64,000 nucleotides of DNA from Aquatica leii (lineage: Eukaryota; Arthropoda; Insecta; Coleoptera; Lampyridae), in contig CM069437.1 of the NCBI GenBank assembly GCA_035610365.1, forward strand, positions 60,846,093 to 60,910,092, written 5' to 3'. Positions within the stretch are counted from its first letter, which is position 1; each line of letters begins with the position of its first letter. Positions 46,082 to 58,157 of the stretch are shown here, piece by piece. The translations under genes and the position numbers were made by a program. A model generated the notes under the pieces. The model did not search any database. It saw nothing but the letters and a program-made list of their open reading frames with translations, and was not told the origin of the DNA.

Positions 46082-46295
46082 GTGGCTTCAATGCGGGGTA
46101 TCGAATAGAATAAACTGTTCGCGATTTTTAGTGTGAATACCATTAAGTAATTTAATATCGCTCCGGTAATAAAAACATTGATTGCGTAAATAAATAAAAC
46201 TTTAGTTCGCGTGTTTGTTTATAAAGTTTAATCTTAGCTATTTTAGTTCGTTAAAGTAGTGTATTTAAACTTTTTATTGCTGGTATATATAATTT

Positions 46296-47292
46296 ATGCC
46301 AGTGACGCGTTTGCAAGCAGTTAAAATATATTCAAAAATATTTGAAATTCTCGAATCGATGAATAAAAATATCGAAGAAAAACTGTTCGAAAATTCTCAG
46401 AAAATAGAAAAAAAACTCTAGAAAAATGGCAGGTAAGTTTTGCAAAAATTCTTAGAAAATTGAAGAAAAATTATTTGAAAATACACAGAAAATAGAAGAA
46501 AAAATGATGGAAAATTCTACAAGTTTAAAAGAAGAAATACGAACAAGCATAGAAAATCAAATTAAAATTGTTCAAGAGGAAACTCAAGCAGATATGTTAA
46601 ATTTAAAAGAAGAAATTTGCGAATCTGTTAATGAGAAAATAGAAGCAATAGAAGACAGAAAGAAACTGCTTGAAGAAAGAACGAACCAAATGAATTACCA
46701 TGGTGAAGGAAGTGTCACAAGTGAAGGTTTAATAATGGACCGTCGGGAAGAAACCACTCACAAGTTTAAAGTTGTACCGCTAAATTTTGATGGTACAGTT
46801 CCATGATCAACCTACTACAAGCAGTTTGAAGCCGCAGCTACAGCTAATGGTTGGAGCAACAAGCAGAAAACCACGTCTTTAATAGTGTCTTTACGTGGAG
46901 AAGCTCTTGGAATCTTGCAAACTGTTCCTGACCACCTACAAGAAAACTACGAACTGTTAATTTCACGTTTAGAAATGAGATATGGAGATGCTCATCTTCA
47001 ACAAGTGTATCAAGCTCAAATTAAACGTCGGATTCAGAAAGCTGCCGAAAGTCTTCAAGAGTTTGAGACTGACATCGCCAGAATAACACACCTTAAATAT
47101 CCTACAGCCCCAGATACCTGCTTGGAGCAGTTGGCTATTCAATTCTTTGTAGGCGGCCTCCGAACAAACGAAACGCAGCAGACTCTCCGGTTAGCTCGAC
47201 CAACGACATTGGATGACGCTTTGGTGCATGATTTGGAGTTTGAAGCAACAAAACAAGCATCGCAACGAGGAGATAGCGGAATACCGCGATGA
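46296..47292 (+). pseudogene. gypsy copy B Gag
   Basis: Starts MPVTRLQAVK at 46296, also present in copy C. Coiled-coil-like Glu/Lys-rich part, then capsid: FKVVPLNFDGTVP, stop at 46804, then SLRGEALGILQTVPDHLQEN, YELLISRLEMRYGDAHLQQV and LEQLAIQFFVGGLRTNETQQ. Stop at 47290. Looks like the 412/mdg1-type gag. Confidence 0.8.
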
Positions 47293-47310
47293 ACACTTCG
47301 GGAAAGAGAA

Positions 47311-47841
47311 GTGACTTTGAACTGCGGTAAAATAGGTCATGTACGACGGCATCGTACTAAACCTAAGAAAAAGGCAAGAGGAACGCTCGAAAAATTAGAA
47401 CGAGGTGACCAAAAGAAACAGAAGGTAATCTCGTCTAGTCAGGCTCCGGAGATTACAATTCAAATGGCATCGCCGATGGAGAAATTGCCTAGCATTTATC
47501 TCGATGGCATGATCAATGGAAAAAGTCTTCAGTTACTGGTTGACACGGGAGCGACGAAGACCATCATTCGTCCTGACATGTTGTTGGACAACGAGAAGAC
47601 ATCAACAGCAACAGTTCGACTTCGAACGGCGACGGGCTTAGTTGAAAAGGGACTACTCGTTGGTAAAACTTTAGTTGGTACAAGTAAAAAACACGATGCT
47701 AGTAAGGATCTTAAACATCAACTCAGAGATACGTCGTCCAAGAAGTGTCCACAACATCTATTGGACATTCTTATCACCAAATGCCAAAACTTCAATCAAG
47801 ACCAGCTGACTAAAGTTAAAGTGTTGATCCAACAATATTAA
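47311..47841 (+). pseudogene. gypsy copy B nucleocapsid remnant and protease
   Basis: A degenerate zinc knuckle (NCGKIGHVRRH, last Cys lost) is followed by the protease: LPSIYLDGMINGKSLQLLVD with catalytic DTGA, then IIRPDMLL. Reads into the RT linker [15 protein letters not shown]. Confidence 0.78.
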
Positions 47842-48966
47842 GATGTGTTGACGCTGGAGAGTGGTTCCAAAGGAAGAACTAACGTGGTGAAACATAAAAT
47901 TAATCCACGCAGACTTCTTTTGGCAAAAAGAAAAGAAGCCGAACAAATAATTACGGATATGGAAAGAGAAAGCGTGATTGAGGTTTTGCGTAGACTACGG
48001 ACAGCTAAACGACGTGACTAAAAAGGACAACTATCTTTTACCCAGAATTGACGATACGTTAGACATTCTGTCAAGATCCCTGTGGTTTCCACATTGGATT
48101 TAAAGAGTGGTTACTGGCAGGTAGAATTGGGACTCAAGTTTGTGAAAAAACAGCATTTACGATTGGAAGTGGTTTGTGGTAGTTCACCGTGATGCCCCTC
48201 GGCCTTTGTAACGCTCCTGCAACGGTCAAGCGTTTGATGAAAATCATCTTGCGCGGACTGTCTTGGAAGACGTGCCTGGTTTACTTAGACGACGTGATCG
48301 TTGTTGGAAGGTCGTTTGAAGAACACTTGAACAACTTTAAGAAGTGTTCCAGCGAATACGTAGGGCTAATCTTAAACTAAGCTCAAAGAAGTGCCATGTA
48401 TTTAAGAAGGAAGTGCAATATCTTGACCGCGTCGTATCTAGAGATAGAGTAAAGGCGGACCTGACAAAATCTGAGCAGTGCAAGCATTGCCAAGACCAAT
48501 CGACAAACATCAGGTCCAAAGTTTCTTTGGGTTGTGTACCTATTATAGACGATTTGTACCCGGATTTGCCAATATTGCCAAACCTCTGACGAAATTGACG
48601 GAAGAAAAAGCAGAATTTAGATGGAATGAAGACTGTAAAAATTCTTTGCATCAACTAAAACAGGCCCTAGTCACTTCGCCGATTTTGAGTTATTCAAGAG
48701 GAGATGGAAAATTTGTCTTGGATACCGACTCAACCAATCTGGTCCTTTCGCAGGTTCAAGATGGACAAGAAAAAGTTATTGCGTATTTTAACAAGGTTTT
48801 GTCTAAGCCAGAAAAAAATTATTACGTGACTAAGAGGGAGCTGTTAGCAGTCGTCAAGCTTATCCAACACTTCTACAAATATTTGTATGTACGAAAATTT
48901 TTACTGAGAACCGACCACGTCGCTTTAAAAGGCTATTGCAGTTCCGTAACCCGGAAGGACAAGTAG
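47842..48966 (+). pseudogene. gypsy copy B reverse transcriptase and RNase H
   Basis: RT is more decayed than in copy A: palm [20 protein letters not shown] and YLDD ([18 protein letters not shown]) survive, with thumb [20 protein letters not shown]. RNase H region FVLDTDSTNLVLSQVQDGQE, TKRELLAVVKLIQHFYKYLY. Several stops. Confidence 0.82.
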
Positions 48967-49241
48967 CGAGATAGATCGAGATACTGCGAGAATATGACTA
49001 TGACACAGAACATCGTGCCGGAAACAGTTATCGAACCGCTGATGCCCTGTCCAGATGACCATGTCCAGCAGACTGCAGTTATTGTTCGCTACTTGAAGAA
49101 AAAGTCAAATGCCTCCGGAGAACTGCTATGGTTGATGATGAGTGGGAACCTGAGCAGTTGCGTCGCGAACAAGAAAACGACCCTGAAATAAAAGTACTCC
49201 TGGACTAGAAAGAAAACGACCGACGACAAACCTGGGAAAAA

Positions 49242-50453
49242 ATGAGTGCTTTGAGCAGAAACATCAAAGCGTACTGGGCGCGGTCGGACTCTTTGATAGT
49301 AGAAGACGGTCTTCTTAAGCGATCCCTAGAGAGTGTCGAAGGCACGGAAAACAAACTGAAGTTGGTAGTGCCAAAGAGCCGGGTGTCAGAAGTGTTAAAG
49401 CATCTCTGCGACGGTACATCAGGAAGACACGTTGGCATTACATTGGAAAAAGCTCAAGGACGATTTTACTGGATGAACTGCAAAGAGGATGTCATCTGCG
49501 CATCAGGAAATGGTCCAGCGAGAAAGCGCAAAGCACCCATGAAGTAGAAAGCCTTTGGAAAGAGTAGCGATTGACATCGCAAGGCTGTTGCCAGAATCCG
49601 ATTCGGGAAATAAATACATCTTGGAGGCAATTGATTATTTCACGACATGGACGGAGGCTTACGCCATAACCAATCAAGAAGCATCTACAGTTGCAGACGT
49701 ATTAGTAATAAAGTTTTTCTGCCAATTTGGAGTTTCGTTGGAATTACACTCCGATCAAGGCCGCAACTTTGAGTCTGGGCTGTTTCAAAAAGTTTGCCAA
49801 CTGTTGGGAATTAAGAAAACTAGAACGACGCCTCTCCATTCTCAATCTGATGCAGTGTTGAAAATAGATAATTTTTAAATGGTATAGATATAGTTACATT
49901 TCTTTTTCAGAAAATTATCTAGTGTTAGATAATAGATAAGCAATTCAAACTTTATATAGATAACAAATAATAGATAATGTGAAATAATCTAGATAATAAG
50001 AAAACTAGGACGACGCTTCTCCATCCTCAATCTGATGGCATGGTTGAGCGGATGAATCGAACAATGGGAAAATTCTTAGCCAAAGTAGTGTCCGAACAGC
50101 AAAGAGACTGGGATCAGTACTTGCACCTTTTCCTAATGACATACCGATTATCCGTTCACGAAAGCACAGGCCAAACACCATCCTGTGTGATGCTCAGTCA
50201 CGAAATACGACTGCTATGCGACCTCCAGTTTGGACGAACACCGGAAGAAAAAGCTGGAGAAGATTACGTCAGCAAGCTGAACAAGAGGATAGACGAAGTA
50301 CATGAGGAAGTCCGTAATAGTACACAAATCGCCAGCGACAGAATGAAGACTAGATGTGTCGTCAAGGCACAAAATAGTGGCTTTCAACCTGGCGACATGG
50401 TATGGTTGTATAATCCCCAAAGAAGACGTGGGAGGGCCCTTATGAAGTCGTGA
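49242..50453 (+). pseudogene. gypsy copy B integrase, interrupted by AT-rich insert
   Basis: HHCC region reduced (CKEDVICASGN), core [40 protein letters not shown], then an insert at 49858-49997, then MVERMNRTMGKFLAKVVSEQ and [16 protein letters not shown] residues are all identifiable but not in one frame. Confidence 0.82.
49858..49997. repeat. AT-rich insert in integrase with flanking direct repeat
   Basis: About 140 bases dominated by AGATAAT units. The flanks at about 49813-49857 and 49997-50040 are near-identical (AAGAAAACTAGGACGACG, TCTCCAT-CTCAATCTGATG), so the insert sits in a duplicated 45-bp target. Confidence 0.65.
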
Positions 50454-50621
50454 AACGTATTAATGACGTTATATAACGCATCCGAAAACCACCCGGGGGC
50501 AAGTCAAAAGTGGTTCACGTCGATCGTCTGTTTGCTGGCGATAACCACAATACGCAAGTTCAGGTCCGAACCAAAACAATAACTAAGAAATCAAATCGAA
50601 AATATTGAGTTCGATAAGTTT

Positions 50622-51076
50622 ATGAGCTTATACGAAGGTTCTGGAAAAGCTAGATTTGGAGTTACCACCGAGGAACAACAAGATCTGTTCCAAACACAAG
50701 ATTACGCCATCGCACATTGCGTGAGCGAGGATGTTGACATGTCTAGAGGGGTTGCAATCGTGTTTAAAAAGAAGTTTGAGCAGCTAGATGAACTACGAGG
50801 ACAGCAACCGGCAGTCGGAAAAGTTTTAAAACTATACATGGTGGCAGACGCTTCGTTTTCTATCTGGTCACCATGAAATACTGAAGTACCAAGCCGTTAT
50901 ACGAAAATCTTTGGCAAACATTATGAAATCTCAAGAGAGAAATGGAGTTCCACCATGTTAAAATAATTGGCAGTACCCAAACTTGGTTGTGGCTTATATC
51001 AACTGAATTGGAGGACAGTTCAAAACATGTTGGAGGTCTTCTTCCGAGGAACAGGCGTTCAAGTGTTGGTCTGTAG
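50622..51076 (+). pseudogene. macro domain (OARD1/TARG1-like) in gypsy copy B
   Basis: [59 protein letters not shown], then a frameshift near 50840-50860 and AVPKLGCGLYQLNWRTVQNM to about 51076. The N-terminal half is closer to OARD1 than copy A (AHCVSED). The LITKK Lys equivalent reads Met and the catalytic Asp equivalent reads Tyr, so this copy should be inactive. Lies between integrase and the (lost) 3' LTR, as in copy A. Confidence 0.72.
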
Positions 51077-51814
51077 TTACCAACCGATTCTTGACCATTT
51101 TTGATTGATTCAAGAAATTCAAATAGTTTTGCATCCATTTTAACTGCTTGCGAACGCGTCACCGTCATAAATTTTTACCACGAATAATGATTTAAAACAA
51201 AATTTAATAACACTAAATTTTAATAAACTGGTGTAACGAAACGAACAGCTAAGATTAAATGCGAACTAAAGTTTTATTTATTTACGCAATCAATGCTTTT
51301 ATTACGGGAGCGATATTAGTTTACTTAATGGTATTTACACTAAAAAAAATCGCGAACCGCGCACCGTGACACCACTGTAGCGAATTTATTATTAAAACTA
51401 ATTTATTTAAACGACTAAAAATATGTTTTACGTATACTAGAAATATGTACACTTGTAAATTAACCGAACTAATGAAATCTAATATTTAATAAAAACACTT
51501 ACACTAATTAAGATAAGATAAAGTCCGCGGATAGCTTCACACACTTGTTTACACTAAAATCACGTACAAGATTATTCTCTGTATATTTATGTACACACAC
51601 GTGCTAACGACTTATTTACCTCAACTTGAATAATCTTCTTAACACTGCTGTATTCGCATTACGGCAATAACTCCCCTACGATTTGTTTCGTCGGTATTTA
51701 TACACATTTGAAAATCCTTCTCGAGTGTTCTCTATCTTTCGGTATATCTTCTAGAAGATGGATAACAACTTCCAGAAGGCTCTTGAATTTGCTGATAACT
51801 TCTCGAACGTTACA
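51077..51814 (-). mobile_element. gypsy copy C, 5' end only, inverted relative to copy B
   Basis: Minus strand: LTR 51814-51376, GTGGTGTCACGG primer-site region, leader matching copy B (TAAATACCATTAAGTAA-like, GCGTAAATAAATAAAACTTT), then Gag start MTVTRSQAVKMDAKLFEFLE. Ends where copy B begins its inverted run. Confidence 0.8.
51376..51814 (-). repeat. LTR of gypsy copy C (complete, 439 bp)
   Basis: Begins TGTAACGTTCGAGAAG and ends CGCTACA, with GTATAAATACCGACG as likely TATA box and TTCGGTTAATTTACAAGTGT. The best copy of this LTR in the window. Confidence 0.8.
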
Positions 51815-51825
51815 ATATAAATAAT

Positions 51826-52864
51826 GTGAGGGGACAGGGCTATGTAAACGGTTCCAATATGAGTGGTAAAAATTGCGGTTTGCAGAAAATTCTTTCAAAT
51901 CTGAATCCACCAGCGTTTTATATGCCCTATGCCACTCACACATTAAATTTAATAGATACTGATGCTGCAAAAGTTAATCATGGAACAGTTGGTTTTTTCA
52001 GTTTAGTTCAAGAATTATACAAATATTTTTCTGCGCCTACTAAACGTTGGAATATCATCAGACAATCACTTAGTTAATTTTACTTTAAAACCATTATCTG
52101 ACACGAGATGGTCAAGCAGAATTGATGCAATAAAGCCACTGTTTAAAAATTTGCTAGAAATATATGACGCATTATACGACATAACAAATTCGGATATGAA
52201 GGTTTAGGGGATAAAGTTTCAACATTTACGTTTATATGGTCAGTTCATCTGGTATGAAGTTTTAGTGCAAGCCAATTTTGTTAGTAAAATTTTACAATCA
52301 GAAATTATGAATATACAATTGGTTCTGAAGCTTTACAAAAATTACAACAATTTGTGCTCGAATTCCGTACAGATGAGAAACTTAATGGCGTCATCAGCAA
52401 AGAAACTGCAGAAAGTTCAAACAGCCACCTCTTTGCGGCGTCGATAAAAAAACTATACAGTTCCACTACAAACATAAAGATGAACCAATTTCAGATCCTA
52501 AAACAATATACAAAATTAACATTTTTTACTACATTCTCGATCAAGCATTAATTTCAGTCAATGAAAAAATTTTCTTATTAAAAAAACACATATAAAGACT
52601 TTTGAATTTCTATACCATTTAGACGAAACTCCTAAAAAACTGCAACTATAAGACTTTCGTGCAAAAAGTTGCAAGAGAAACTGTGATTTAACGATAATTT
52701 AGATATAGATGGAGACGATTTATACGACAAAATTGTACAAATCTAGCTTATGTTATAAAATTTAAAAGATAGATTTAAAATTTTATAAGTTTATATTTTA
52801 TAATGACTTAATTGCAGTATATCTAACTTAGCAGTTGCTATTCGAATTCTACTCACTTGATCAG
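51826..52864 (+). pseudogene. hAT transposase (ZMYM/DUF4371-type), first part
   Basis: Blocks GQGYVNGSNMSGKNCGLQKI, FYMPYATHTLNLIDTDAAKV, VGFFSLVQELYKYFSAPTKR and WNIIRQSLS, then degraded sequence ending AVAIRILLT at 52850. The reading resumes at 60526 beyond the Tigger insertion. Confidence 0.8.
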
Positions 52865-53384
52865 TAGGTTAGAAGTACCAAGTGTGGCCATTGTCCTATT
52901 TGTGGCCAGTTCTCAAATAAATTGTAAATATCAAAATTCCCGCCATATGTAGGCAATGAAAATGGTAATCTTCTCCTACTTATATCCCTTCCGCATCATT
53001 AAATCACCTCTCAGTCTACCTGCCATTTCTTACATCAGTGTAAAGTCATGTAAAGTGAACTGCCATGCGTGCATGTTGATGGCGGTTCTAGACAGTAAGT
53101 TGGAATGCTTTCTATCACAAATGTATTTGTTGAGCGAACTTGGTATCAACTTTTTTGTGTTATAAAGGAGTAATGATTGCTGTTTTAAAAGCAATTTTAG
53201 CAGATATAGCATATAAATTTCATTTAATTAAGTGGCCAAATAATGGAACACAAAAATTGTTGTTGTACTAGATGTGGCCATCTAACTGGCCACAATTGGC
53301 GTACGTGTAAATCATTTGTGACCACTTCTTAGTATAATGTGTAGGTGCTGGAGTGATTTTAAAATTTCGTTTTTCAGTAATCAT

Positions 53385-53885
53385 GACTTTTAAAAAAATC
53401 GATATTTGTTTAACTATACACCAGAAGCTATGGAAAGAGCTCTCATCGCAATAAGAGAACAGAGAATGAAAGCTGCAACAGCTTGTAAAGAATTTAAGGT
53501 TCCTCGAACGTCTGTTAGAAATCGTTTGTCCGAAAAAACTTCCGATAATTGTAGAAAAGTCGGACCACTATGTGTTCTTGGGAAAGTAAATGAGCAAAAA
53601 CTAGCTCGTTGAATCTTAGAATTAGCAGAACGAGGTTTTCCGATTAATAGGGAGAGACTGTTTCATTCGGTACATCAAATAATCACGGAATGCGACATAA
53701 AAACCAACTTCGTAAATAACACCCCGGGCCGAAAATAGTACGAGGCCTTTATTAAACGGCACCCTAAAATTAGTGTTTGTAAACAAAGCCAGAGCTGCAG
53801 TCTGAGAAACTAGCATAACGATATGTTTCCAAAAAACAAAATTACTGCTAGGAGAAGGTTTAAAGATTAAAGCTAGCCTGGAAAA
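53385..53885 (+). pseudogene. Tigger-like transposase N-terminus (psq HTH and CENP-B HTH)
   Basis: YTPEAMERALIAIREQRMKA, ATACKEFKVPRTSVRNRLSE (psq HTH), then GPLCVLGKVNEQKLAR, ILELAERGFPINRERLFHSV and IKRHPKISV (CENP-B-type second HTH). Stops near 53610 and 53740. Cut by the Penelope insertion at 53889; the DDE core is lost. Confidence 0.82.
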
Positions 53886-53888
53886 ATG

Positions 53889-54680
53889 TAATAGCAAAGG
53901 CTTCCACGGCCGGAATCTATACTATGATAAAAATGTCTTCCGGGTTTGGACCGTGTCATTGTTGTTGTAACCGAAGTTGCCAACGTTTCGCCCACTTTCG
54001 TAAAGGGGTTCACCAGGGCGAGAGAAAACTCAAACAAGAAACCGAAATCTAACTAAAAACTTCTCAAAAGTTAGGTTATCAACTTGTGAAACAAGCCATA
54101 ATCCAAACTCTGAATAGGTAAGAAAGAAAACGATAACTTGAAAAAGCAAACGAAAACCTAACAAAGAACCACTACAGAGTTAGGTAATCCAATGTAATAG
54201 CGAAGGTTTCCACGGCCGGAATCTATACTAACATTAGAATGTCTTCCGGGTTTGGACCGTGTCATAGTTGCAACCGAAGCTGCCAACGTTTTGCCCACTT
54301 TCGTAAGGGGCTTCATCAGGGCGTGAGATAAATCGCAAAACTCAAACAAGCAATCGAAATCTAACTAAGAACTTCTCAAAAGTTAGGTTATCCACTTGTA
54401 AAACAAGCCATAACCTAAACTATGAAAAGGTAAGAAAAAAAACGATAACCTGAAAAAGCAAACGAAAATCTAACAAAGAACCACTACCGAGTTAGGTAAT
54501 CAACTTGTGAACCAAGCCAGATTCTAAACTAGGTAGAAGTGACTTAAGAAGAAATAGTCTCCGTATTTAAAGGAACAGGATTGTCACGGATGATTAAGGT
54601 CGACCCTGATTGGGTTACGGTTGCTAGGGGGCGTGTTTTTGTTAAATGACTAATAACCGTGTAGTATCCAGATATTCCAG
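53889..54680 (-). repeat. two tandem Penelope pLTRs, family A
   Basis: Direct copies at 53889-54190 and 54195-54680, each beginning (plus strand) TAATAGC-AAGG-TTCCACGG. The hammerhead core is mutated in both: CTGGTGA in the first, CAAAA for GAAA in the second. Confidence 0.78.
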
Positions 54681-56228
54681 TTCAAATCTCACAAGTATTG
54701 TTGGTTGCCTGCACAGCTATTTGTCTAAGAAAACGTATCTTAATCTTAGCGAGGGAACGGGGGTTGGGGTACCGCTTGCGGAAAAAAAATAGGGGAACTT
54801 TTAAGTCCGAGGGAATGAGGGTAGTTTTTGATTGCTGGTGGTCGGGAAAACAAAGAATTAGTGAACAAAGGAAAGTTACGCGTGAAAAAAAAAATAATAA
54901 TAAGTAAATAGTGATATTGCAATTGCAGGTATGCATTCATTCTATACATTCAAATTCAAAATAATTAAATGTTATTTGTCATGGCAGTTTAAAAATTAAT
55001 TTTAAAAGCATTGATACGTTTCCTTTGTTCACTTAAGACAAAGGAATTAGATTGCGCTGTCTTAGTTTTGGTGTTTAATTGTTGTATTTTTCTTTACCTT
55101 TTATAGGACATTTTTGTAATTTATTTAAAAGTAACGTAATTGGTTCTTTTGTATTAAATTTTGATTTAATATGTATTAGAAAAATTGAATGGAGTTTGCT
55201 ATCGAATTTAGGTATGAATCTTGAGTTTACGCATCGGTTTCTTTGTTCTCGCGACTGAAAGAAAACTTAATCCTAAACGATTACGTCATCTACGTAGTTT
55301 CAGACACATGTTGTTTTTTTGTGATTGTAAACGGAACTTGCTGCGATTTTTGTGTGTATTTTTTCCACCTTAATTCTACGTTATGCTATGTATGAAATGC
55401 CTTGTTGATTTTACTAACGATTTTCTCCCGTGAATTCGAATTGCTAAAGTATTACCATCCCTCCTTGATTGTATTATAAAGTAACTCAATGTGATTCATG
55501 TATGTAATGAATCTAAGATTGATTTAAAAAAACCAATCTAAACGTTCTATGCAGAACGTTTTCTTTAGAACGGTCTATGATCGGCCTCGAAACGATGAGT
55601 CATGATTAGATTACTTTGGTAGCCGGTTTTACTAATGTTGCAATTTCGGAGCACCTTCAACTTTAGCCATACGTACTCGCAATCCAGAGACATTGGTACC
55701 TTGGACATGGCATGTCCACTCTTTAACAATTCTTGTGTTTTAGTTGATGATATGTGAAGGTGTAACGTAGTGATTAAGGTCCTCTTAATATGTTTTGATC
55801 AAAGCAAGCTTCCGTCTTCAATTTGTAGATTAGATTCATTATATATGAACTTCTGTAATCTATTGCATTTTTTCTACATTATTTGCATGTGTGTATTTTA
55901 TTTTATTGTTTGTTAAATATTTTGGATATGAAAAGATAACAACTGGTGGAGGTTTCTTGCATGCTCTTCCTCCATCGAGTAATCGAGCATAGCGGAAGTC
56001 ATACAATAAATCGACATTTTATTACAAGTATTAGTTTTTTTTATATTTCTTTTTTTTATCTCTCTCTCTCACCTTTCTTATTATGGACAGACCTATTTCC
56101 CGCATGTTAATGTCCGAGAGTAAAACAGAGTAATGAACTATAGTTTTTTTTTTTGGTGTTGGTTTAAGCTTAAATTTTGTTTTGACAACGTAGTTGGTAG
56201 ACGATTTTACGCGGGATATTCTTTCTTT
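54681..56228. other. AT-rich insert inside the Penelope element
   Basis: Compared with the copy at 30443-31061, about 1.6 kb separates the pLTR spacer from the endonuclease here. No ORF or clear terminal repeat was recognised, so the inserted element is unidentified. Confidence 0.45.
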
Positions 56229-56711
56229 TTAAATACTCGCACAGAACACTACAACCGGGAACCAAAGAGGGGATAGTTCGAAACCATTATCGCGATTGAA
56301 GTTATTGGGGTGTTTGATGATTTCTATGCTTTCTCGGAATTTCCTGTTGAAAAAGAATGGAGATTTGGCAATCAACGAAACATTATCAAAATCTATCTTG
56401 TGACCTGTAGTAAAATGATGTTCAGCGACCGCAGACTTGGAAGTATACCTTTTCCTTATACAACGATCATGTTCTGAAATGCGAGTAATGACGGAACGAC
56501 CGGTTTCACCAATGTAGACTAAACCACAAGAACAGGGAATTTGGTATATACCTTGAGATGAAAGTGTAGGAAATTTGTCTTTGAGAGAAGGAAGAATCTG
56601 AGAGATTTTGCCTGTCGAGTTGAATATGGGTTTAATACCATTCTTACGAAGGAGTTTCCCTATTTGATCTCCGTACAAGTCTACGAGTTTAGAATCTGGC
56701 GTTTTGACCAC
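56229..56711 (-). CDS. Penelope-like element GIY-YIG endonuclease domain
   Basis: 160 aa: linker LYGDQIGKLLRKNGIKPIFN, then GIYQIPCSCGLVYIGETGRS (GIY...YIG), VITRISEHDRCIRKR, SAVAEHHFTTGHKIDF and FNRKFRESIEIIKHPNNFNR. This is the nicking endonuclease attached C-terminal to the RT in Penelope-like elements. The best preserved copy here, but its RT is missing upstream. Confidence 0.85.
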   Translation of the reverse strand: MVKTPDSKLVDLYGDQIGKLLRKNGIKPIFNSTGKISQILPSLKDKFPTLSSQGIYQIPCSCGLVYIGETGRSVITRISEHDRCIRKRYTSKSAVAEHHFTTGHKIDFDNVSLIAKSPFFFNRKFRESIEIIKHPNNFNRDNGFELSPLWFPVVVFCASI

Positions 56712-58157
56712 GAGGGAAAGTCCATTCAGAAAAAAGAAGTAGCATTGGCCTTAGATGCAATCCTAAAAAGTGTCAACTTTAAACAGACTATATATTCTGG
56801 TTTTCGTCGTTGTGGCTTATATCCATTCAATGAAGATGCTCCAGATTACAGTAGATGTTTAAAATGTACTAACACTACAGTTTTACTAGAAACCACTAAT
56901 ACTAAAGAAGGAACTCCAAATGAAAGTATAAGATGTATTGAAACCAAACTTGAATCCTTCATTTGCGATCAATTTCATGGAACCTATTTACTGAAGATTC
57001 CATGGAATGAACAAGAAAAGTATTTAGCTTTGTTTGATGTATTGAAGAGTTTGAAAGATGCCAGTGACAATGATAATGATGTGGATTTAGAAGATGGTAA
57101 TGACAAAAATAAAAATATGGATTTGGAAGATGACAATGGCAAAAATGAAGAGGTCGATTTGACAGATGGTACTAGTGACAATAATCAAATTATAGATTTT
57201 GATGTTGACCTTCCAGATACGAGTTTCAGTTTAGATAGCAATCAAGATCTGATCATTTTTGATTTTCCTAAACTTCAGTGCAAGAGAAACCAAACATCAG
57301 GTATTAATATACTGCAAAATATTGTATTAACACCAAGCAGATCTGATTGTCAAGGAATTAATTTTTCACTGGAAAGTTCAACGTCACCCACAATTTTGTC
57401 TGTCTGTAGAACTGAAAACGGAGATAAAAGCACAGAACTATTTATTAGTAATGCTGAAGGGAATAAACATGTAGATTTGATCAAAGGAGAGACAAAAAGT
57501 GATAAAGAACTGAAACCGTATGACGCAAAAAAGGAAATTGAAAAACTAGATATTGATGTAAATCCAATTCCAGTAAAGAAAAAGAGTGATGAGGAACAAA
57601 GTAGTGTTGATGAAGAAGTTGAAAGCGACGAAACAGAAAAGACACTGAAAAATTGGATGCAGATGAAAATCAATTCGCAGTAAAGAATATTCGAAATGAT
57701 GAAAAAATTAGTAGCAGTGAAGAAGTTGAAAGTGATAAAACGAAATCAGATGACAGCGTTCGATTGCTGAAAAGAAGAAGTGTAAGTCGAGTTTTGAGTG
57801 AAGTTATAACATGGTCTGACAAAAATGATACACCTACTCCAAAGAAGAATAAAAGACAGATAAATGGCTTGAGTTAATGACTGCACGAGAAGAAGAGAAA
57901 ATAAAACCAAAGACAAAAAAACTGAAACAATCGAATAAACCAAAAGATGAAACTACCGAATGTCATGAAAAGATTAACAAGACTGAATATATTGCATGTA
58001 AAACGCAAAATAGGAAAACAGAATAAACAACAAAACCTAGTAAGGAAGAGACTATGGAAGAGACTGTAGTTTTAATAAACATTGGATCTTATGTAACTGT
58101 AAGGTACGATAAGAAATTTTATCCTGCCAAAGTGGTCGCTAATAAAGATAAAGACCA
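56697..58157 (+). pseudogene. Tigger-like transposase C-terminal part
   Basis: Resumes after the Penelope insertion with EGKSIQKKEVALALDAILKS and FKQTIYSGFRRCGLYPFNED (the F-K-x-C-G-L-x-P-F end of the DDE domain). A long acidic, low-complexity tail follows with near-repeats such as VDLEDGNDK, then VLINIGSYVTVRYDKKFYPA. Open to 57683, then frameshifted. Interrupted at 58158. Confidence 0.75.

Larger units (their letters stand above)
45930..51076 (+). mobile_element. Ty3/gypsy copy B with macro domain, 3' end lost
   Basis: Partial 5' LTR to 46081, primer-site region GTGGCTTCAATGCGGG, Gag, protease, RT, RNase H, integrase and macro-domain ORF. It stops at about 51076, where sequence switches to an inverted copy of the same family's 5' end. 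Same family as copy A. Confidence 0.88.
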
